DNA of 24,455 nt from Priapulus caudatus (taxonomy: Eukaryota; Priapulida; Priapulimorpha; Priapulimorphida; Priapulidae), in assembly GCF_000485595.1 (NCBI RefSeq), contig NW_014578273.1, positions 18,100 through 42,554 of the forward strand, read 5' to 3'. The translations under genes and the position numbers were made by a program. The notes under the pieces were generated by a model that had not been told where the DNA came from, did no database searches, and was given only the letters and a program-made list of their open reading frames with translations. This document shows, one piece after another, positions 18,933-24,455 of this stretch. The first letter of the stretch is position 1. Every line of letters starts with the position of its first letter.

Positions 18933-19190
18933 ACCGTGCGCCTGTGTATGCCCGTGGTCTCAGCCTGTGGTAGGATGGTAGGTAAGTTTGGCTTTACGTG
19001 AGGTGACAGGGACGAATAAAAGGTAGTTAATTATTTATATTTAGTTGTTACTTGTTTTTAAACTAAAGTATGAAAACCTCAATCTAAACTTTTGTACCGT
19101 GTAATAATATTGCACTTAAAAAGACATACTTTATCATAATTATGTGACTAACAGCATCTATGAATTCATACGATGACACACTCTTATCTA

Positions 19191-19235
19191 AATAAAGTTT
19201 TTCATAACAATGGTCTGGGTGTGGGCTAGTGACAG
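19191..19235 (+). promoter_or_regulatory. Candidate polyadenylation signal
   Basis: AATAAAG followed about 20-40 bases later by GGTCTGGGTGTGGG, a GT-rich downstream element. It could serve the candidate terminal exon ending at 18932. Confidence 0.35.
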
Positions 19236-19363
19236 TTAGGTGAGGGCTAGTGGTTTTCCTCAGTTACTAGCCCGATGGTCTAGTGAAATAAAAAGTTAAT
19301 ATTGAACCCTCGTATTGTAGCCCAACGACGCTGTGCGACTGATTGTCTATCCATTGTCTTCTA

Positions 19364-19446
19364 ACCCTCTCTCTCTCTCTCTCCTTCTCCCACTCCCCAC
19401 GGTCTCTCTTTCTCCCACTCCCCACGGTCTCTCTCTCTCACTCGCT
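19364..19446 (+). repeat. (CT)n tract with 26-bp duplication
   Basis: TCTCCCACTCCCCACGGTCT occurs twice in tandem within CT repeats. The 129-codon frame starting at 19343 is dominated by this tract. Confidence 0.85.
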
Positions 19447-19790
19447 CCGCACAGGCACTCCCACGGGCGCTACGTGTAAAAACTCACACCGTCGCCATGG
19501 CCAGCGCGAGGGGGAGGAGAGGGGAGCTGCAATCTGTCGCTTCGCCGTGTTAGCGCTGGGTGAGGAGGTTGGTAAAAACCTGCCACGTACGCAGCCAGGC
19601 GCCGCGGCGGCGGCGGTTTTCGAGATAGCATCTAGACCGCGCCCGCCCACGTGGAGCGCCGTACGCGTGTTCGTTAAAACCTCGGTGATAAACATGACGC
19701 TATACTTGACAGTAGCCCACGTTATCGCGTAGCGGCCAATGAGCAAGCGCGTGGTCGCTGATTGACAGGTTTCTTGTAGGAGCCACTACG
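19447..19790. other. CpG-rich segment without a supportable gene
   Basis: GC-rich, including GCCGCGGCGGCGGCGG and a CGGCCAATGAG CCAAT-like motif (19731-19741). It could be a small CpG island, but no first exon is identifiable. Confidence 0.35.
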
Positions 19791-19853
19791 TCTTAGCCTT
19801 GAGACGCGAGACCCCCAAAAATCTTTATGGGCCGTTTGGAGGTGGCCTCTAGG

Positions 19854-20310
19854 TGTAATACCGTCGAAGGACGGATAAGTAAATAGCTAGGAATAACCAT
19901 TGTTCGGGTTTGGCATATATGACCAGCTGTGTAAAGTCGTAACGCGGGATAGACAGGATAGAATTAGGCCAATTATAGACAAGCATGTAGTACGGACTGT
20001 GGAGAGACAATAGATAGGCGTGTCTACCTATGGCAGTATATAACCGCGTGTTCGACCAGAGAGACACAGAGAGAGATATTGTAATAGTCATACAGGCATC
20101 TTGGTTAGAATCAGTGACAGACAACGTATACCTCGTAAGTCATGTGAGGTTTACTCGCGTACTACACTGTACGCATTCGCCACGTTACGGGCGGATGCTA
20201 GATTAAGTAGTGTCAATTAAAGCTGTTCATGAATACGTCATACTGTGCTTACCTATCTTTCTTGCATTCGCTCACATAGACGCTAGCAAGGGTGTACTAA
20301 ACACACTCAC
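19854..20310 (+). mobile_element. Candidate solo LTR-like segment
   Basis: Begins TGTAATACC and contains GGCCAATTATAG, then TATATAA (20037-20043). About 170 bp later comes CAATTAAAGCTGTTCATG (near 20214), an order resembling the U3-R-U5 layout of LTR retrotransposons (promoter, then poly(A)-type signal). No target-site duplication, primer-binding site or second LTR was found, so both ends are guesses. It could instead be an ordinary TATA promoter. Confidence 0.28.
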
Positions 20311-20495
20311 GCGTAACCACTGATACGATCACGGGTAGAAATAGGCAGTCCTTATATAGGCGTCGATGGCGAAATGTCGCTTGGAAACCGCGTAGTTTTC
20401 GCAGAGTTCGTTTTCAGAGTGATTCCGGTTGATCTGTCTAAGAGGACAATAAGGGGGCGGCGTATTCGCTGTGGGGGCGCGGCGCACAGCGCGCA

Positions 20496-20499
20496 TTAA
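20496..20499 (+). repeat. Left TTAA target duplication
   Basis: TTAA immediately precedes the left inverted terminus of the piggyBac-like element. Confidence 0.75.
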
Positions 20500-21044
20500 C
20501 ACGTTCAACGCAAAACACGAGTATACTCGTTCGAACCTGCAAAACGCACGGCCGCGAAACACGAGTATACTCGTGGCAAAAAAAACCCACAATTTTTTTC
20601 ACGTTTACTATGTTCTCCTATAGATGGCAGGGGCTGTACTCTTAGAAATACAACAGCGTCACTGTATAAACCCCAGTAGTAGATGAAATAATTTATACAA
20701 TACTTTACTGTTGTTTGGAACGTTATTTTGGGAGTTTTTGGGACTGAGGTAATGTTTTTGGTTCATCTCGCCAAAAGGCGTTTGATCGCCGGTTGTTGTG
20801 AAGTTGTTTTGATGTCTGAGAGTTGTGTTTGATTTAATTGATCACGGGTGATTGAAAACGGGTGTTGTTTTGATGTCTGAGAGTATGTTTATATCTATAT
20901 TATACTAGCCACTAATTATAAATAATTTTATAGCTAGTTAAACCTGGCAAAAACATTTTGTGTAATAAGTTACTAAGCGGCGAAAACGCGAAAATCTCAG
21001 CACAGGGCGGTAGGTGCATTGCTAACCATGCAGCGTTGAACGTG
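20500..21044. mobile_element. piggyBac-like MITE inserted at TTAA
   Basis: CACGTTCAACGC (20500-20511) and its inverse GCGTTGAACGTG (21033-21044) are the perfect 12-bp ends of a 545-bp element. TTAA flanks each end (20496-20499 and 21045-21048), the diagnostic piggyBac target. Inside the left end, AAACACGAGTATACTCGT occurs twice 44 bp apart (palindromes at 20517-20530 and 20561-20574). GTTGTTTTGATGTCTGAGAG is duplicated at 20803 and 20864. No transposase frame exists, so it would need an autonomous relative in trans. Confidence 0.78.
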
Positions 21045-21048
21045 TTAA
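21045..21048 (+). repeat. Right TTAA target duplication
   Basis: TTAA immediately follows the right inverted terminus of the piggyBac-like element. Confidence 0.75.
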
Positions 21049-21069
21049 CTGGGCCGCATGTCCGTCCAG

Positions 21070-21130
21070 AGGAGAGACCGGATACTAGAGAGGCGATGCG
21101 CAAAGGAAGCATTGATCCTGATCGCTGAGC
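21070..21130 (+). repeat. Dispersed repeat fragment, related to 18132-18200
   Basis: GAGAGACCGGATACTAGAGA ... TGCGCAAAGGAAGCATTGAT ... GATCGCTGAG aligns with the earlier copy, with mostly transition differences. Confidence 0.45.
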
Positions 21131-21277
21131 GCGGATGTTGCGCGCAGTTTCGCGGCGAGGCGCACGTGACCGCGGGAACGTGCGATGATAATATCGGGTG
21201 CTGGCAGCTATGCATCCGTGCGCCAAATCCAAAATTCCATAGGCAGGCCAGCATGCAGGGCTCCCAGCGAACAGTGT

Positions 21278-21592
21278 CGAAAATTGGGGGCATTTTCGTG
21301 GGGGGTCTTCGGTGGGGGAATTTATGGGGGGAATATCGGGTTGGGGAGTTGGGGTGAATTGGCCCCTTGCGGTGGGGGGCATATGTCTAGAGGGTCATTT
21401 TTGGGGTTGGGGGAATTGGGGAGGAATTGTGGGGGTGTACTTTGGGCGATTCTTGTGTTGGGCGGATTTGGGGGGGTGATTTTGGCAGGCGGATCTTGTT
21501 GCCATTGGGCGGGGGGGGGATGGGAGAATTGTGGGGGGGTCACGCCCTTGGGGGGGGGTGTTCAGTGGGAGCGGGCATTTGGGGGTTTTGGA
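21278..21592 (+). repeat. G-run block, quadruplex-prone
   Basis: About 315 bp carry many G4-G9 runs separated by T/A/C-containing spacers (TTGGGGTTGGGGGAATTGGG style), all on the plus strand. Open frames on both strands (Gly-rich or Pro-rich) follow from the composition. Confidence 0.9.
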
Positions 21593-21657
21593 GTCTGTCG
21601 AAATTCTCCACTATTTGTTCTGATCATTTCGTGACAGGTAATTACTATTTTATAACT

Positions 21658-21760
21658 GCGTGTGTGTGTGGGTGCGCGCGTGCGTGTGAGTGTGTCACTG
21701 TGTGTGCGAGTGCGTGTGCGTGTGCGTGCGTCTGTGTGTGCGCGTGCGTGCGTGTGTGAC
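21658..21760 (+). repeat. (TG)n / GTGC microsatellite
   Basis: TGTGTGTGGGTGCGCGCGTG-type repeat. Frames on both strands are artefacts. Confidence 0.9.
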
Positions 21761-21769
21761 TTTAATTGC

Positions 21770-23400
21770 CATGAATGCATTATCAGCTTCTAAAATAACC
21801 GTTTATCGCTTTTAATGATTCTAATATCACAAACACCAAAAATGTTTAAAACTTTCCGTCGAAAGAGAATTGTAAACTGCCAATGTTCATTCTCGCCGGC
21901 TACGTGATGTGTTCCCATTCAACCAAATGAGAATTCGGATTCTGCTAGGGAAGCCTCATCAGCATTGTCTGATTCTTAGTGAAATATCAGTTTTCTATGT
22001 TGACAATCATAAGGGCAGAAATAAGGCTAGTAAAATAATTTTTATCTCACTAATTAATTGAGCGCATTGTACGCTTTTCCTTTGTTTTCATTCACTCCTG
22101 TATTCATATTGAAAGTCTGTGCCCAGTCCTAACATGGGACGCGGCGATTTGAATGCAGTGTCCTGGTGAACTTAATTAGTCAACGGCCCCGAGATCAATG
22201 ACAGTCACACTAAGGTTATCTCATCTTGTTTTTATTTTCTCCTCAAGCCTAAATTCCTAGCCCTTAAATTCCAAATACACATAATTGAATGTCGGGGTCC
22301 CTACCGGGGGATTGAAAAACAAATTCAGTGTAAATTTAATTATTCTAATATAGTTAACCTAGTGTTTTATTAATAGCAGCTAGGAGTATTTTGAACTTCT
22401 CTTCTGGTAATTTCTCATATGCTAAATAGATGTGTTTCATATTTTTCTAGTGCAACAGCGACCATATGTGATCAATGTATTCCTGCAAAAAAGTGCAATA
22501 AGTGACTGGTTGCGAGATCCAGAATACTGTCCTCACTGCCGAAGTCCGGTATTCGCATGCGATGATAAAGACCTGTAGTAACCGTAATACAGAACATGAG
22601 TAGGTAAACTACTCCGGTGCAAGTGTGATAATTTTGAAAGAAAGGATGCAAGGTAAGTAATATTAATTCTAATGTAGATAACCATGCTAAGTTTGCTAAT
22701 AAATAACGGTTTGAAGAAATGGTGACAAAATAATTGAAAGCAATTAATGCCAATATTGTAAGGTTTGTTTGAAGCTAAATCATTAATACCATAGCTTTAT
22801 TCAATAATTATTGCTATGGTAATCGTCATCTTAGAATCTTTTTATGTTCTTTCTGTGCAAGGAACTACCTAACGGGTTTGAGGTTCATGAGGCTCAGTAT
22901 GGAAAACCTGCTGTTATGGGCTAAAGTGGAGCAATATTAATCGAAAATATTTTCATGGCATTAGACTTTGTGCAGGAAATATAGTGGAGTTTTTATCTAG
23001 TGGTCAATGAAGGAAATAGTTGCCGATGTGTAATACGCTCCACGCTAGAAAATTAATAGTGTTTCACAGAGAAAAAAAAACTTTGTAATGTGAGTCATGT
23101 CGTCCTATTGGACTTCCACTATATAAATTGGAGTTTCTTTCTAGGAATGGTTTTTCAGCCAAAAAAGCTTGGTATACCTAGAGTGTAACGACATACACTA
23201 GGGTCCACAAGAGTACGATACTGTAGCGATACATAGACAGAGCAGTCAGAGTCGACATGAATAAGTCCAAATTCGAAATGTTATTTACCCGTGATTATAA
23301 TCACGTAATTATTCCAATACTTCATAACGAATATGTAATTATGAGTATGTGCAAAGCACATAACTCACTTATATCAGTAAACAGGTTAACATAATATTAA
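21770..23400. other. AT-rich non-coding stretch
   Basis: No supportable gene. A 93-codon minus-strand frame (22472-22753) is hydrophobic but starts at TTG and matches nothing I know. A 9-bp stem TACCATAGC/GCTATGGTA lies near 22788-22822, and a TATA-like CTATATAAA at about 23140. Nothing else was seen. Confidence 0.45.
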
Positions 23401-23402
23401 AC

Positions 23403-23600
23403 AGACGGTGGTGTGGAGGTGGTGAATGATGGTGGGGAGGTGCAAGTGTGTGTTGGCTGTGGTGTGCTGGGTAGTGGTGTGGTGCATGAAGTTGTTGGCG
23501 ATTGTGTGCTGTCAGTGGTGTTAGCGAGCCGCTGGTGTTGATAGATGATGGTGGCGAGGGTGGTAGCGGGTGGCGGGAGTGTTACGGCAAGTGCCTGGCA
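23403..23600 (+). repeat. Degenerate GGT/GTG-rich stretch
   Basis: GGTGGTGTGGAGGTGGTGAA-type imperfect trinucleotide-like repeats, G-biased on the plus strand. Confidence 0.65.
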
Positions 23601-24455
23601 GTAGCGGTACGGGTATCACTAATACACCCCGCATTTTACTCATAAGCTGACGATAGTCAATGAAAATTTGAGTGGCAGCGTGCCTTAATAACAGTTAATT
23701 TGCGTGTTTATCAATTAGACCATGATATGTTGCTCATTGTTAAAAAGCCTACAGTTTTTTTATTGATTTGCAGAGTTGCTTTATGTCAAAGGGATGTGTG
23801 ATCTGACCATCCATTCAATGCACTAATCAAGCGGTCTGAAAAACATGATTGTAAAAAAAAGAAGAATCTGAAAAAGGAAAGTGAAAGGTGAATCATAATT
23901 CACTTCTTGCTACTCAATTGAAAATAATTGGGCGCAGTGAGCGGTTAGGTAAGCTTAAAACTGTATGGTAGACTTTGAAATGACTTCAAAAATTAAGTAC
24001 TTTTGAACAAAAATTGAAAACTGATGACTCGGCTCTTTTTTATATTATACAATTAATTACCAACTAGTTTACTTACATCCACATCACACATCTCTAAGCG
24101 AAACTTATTGTAGAATAAGTTCTGCTAAAGGGCCGATATTCCTCACAGAAACTACATAAAGTATTTTCGAGTTTTGGCAGTGTATGCTTAAATAGTGCTC
24201 CATCGAAATCACTTAAATGTTTGCTAATGTGTATCATTCCTAGCAACATCATAATGGTCCCATGCAGTTTGTGTAGTATTATGAATGCTGATGCGTGTTT
24301 CAATAAAACCAATACCTTAATCTATTGTCCAGTAAAAATCTGGTCAGCGTAGCAATTTTCTAAGATGGAAATATTTGTAATCTCTATTTCTGACAGAACA
24401 AAGAGAGATCATCAGACTACTTAACAGTTTCTGAGAAACAACTTTATGGACATCA
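23601..24455. other. AT-rich non-coding end of the window
   Basis: A 72-codon minus-strand frame (24094-24312) lacks an ATG start and a recognised domain. An acceptor-like TTTGTTCTGTCAG and a donor-like GAT|GTAAGT exist on the minus strand around 24393 and 24090, but no frame is open between them. No gene called. Confidence 0.4.

Noticed and set aside
19343-19732. 129-codon frame
   Set aside because: The first third is the CT tract; the remainder is GC-rich without a recognised domain, and the frame is also open on the opposite strand.
21185-21634. Gly/Trp-rich 149-codon frame
   Set aside because: Composition artefact of the G-run block.
22472-22753. Hydrophobic 93-codon minus-strand frame
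   Set aside because: TTG start, AT-rich composition explains the hydrophobicity, no flanking splice support.
24077-24399. Possible minus-strand exon between acceptor-like and donor-like sites
   Set aside because: In-frame stops interrupt every reading I followed, including the frame of 24094-24312.

Overview
This is a eukaryotic, non-coding-dominated genomic window, most likely from a marine or other aquatic invertebrate outside the arthropods. The evidence is long (TG/CA)n, (TA)n and (CT)n microsatellites, many minisatellites, several non-autonomous DNA transposons, an interstitial (TTAGGG)n-type telomeric tract, a scaffold gap of 339 N, and a spliced-looking exon for a secreted PAN/Apple-like protein. 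Nothing looks like a bacterial operon, and I cannot name the species. Most long open frames are low-complexity repeats read in several frames.

Layout. 1-1000: (TA)n, then a foldback element with 156-bp arms (145-805), then a short hairpin element (913-977). 1466-1835: a TA-flanked mariner-like MITE. 3465-4055: a 590-bp pyrimidine tract. 4231-4512: a 14-bp minisatellite. 4721-5051 (minus): signal peptide plus PAN-like domain exon ending at a splice donor. 5466-10133: two tandem copies of a ~1.15-kb repeat unit, each preceded by CA repeats. The second copy is split by a 1,862-bp DNA transposon with a 7-8 bp target duplication, and the first copy serves as the empty site. 10490-11370: a GTGC-rich duplication and a polypurine minisatellite. 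11402-11734 (minus): a possible first exon of unknown identity. 12537-13070: Z-DNA-prone TG/TA/CG repeats. 13291-13629: the gap, with a perfect hairpin at its right edge. 14915-15050: ACT/CTAG-rich repeats. 16404-16558: a weak candidate exon. 16925-17560: CT, TG and 10-bp phased CGCG repeats. 18004-18087: the telomere-like tract. 18318-18630: a composite CTG array, followed by a candidate terminal exon and polyadenylation signals. 19854-20310: an LTR-like segment. 20500-21044: a piggyBac-like MITE at TTAA. 21278-21592: a G-run block. 21770-24455: mostly unremarkable AT-rich DNA.

No pathway or operon logic links the few gene-like segments. The main biology is layered transposon activity: nested insertion, a module shared between different elements, and a 20-bp CTAG-containing motif found at several loci. 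The PAN exon is the only protein call I would defend, and it covers only the 5' part of its gene.
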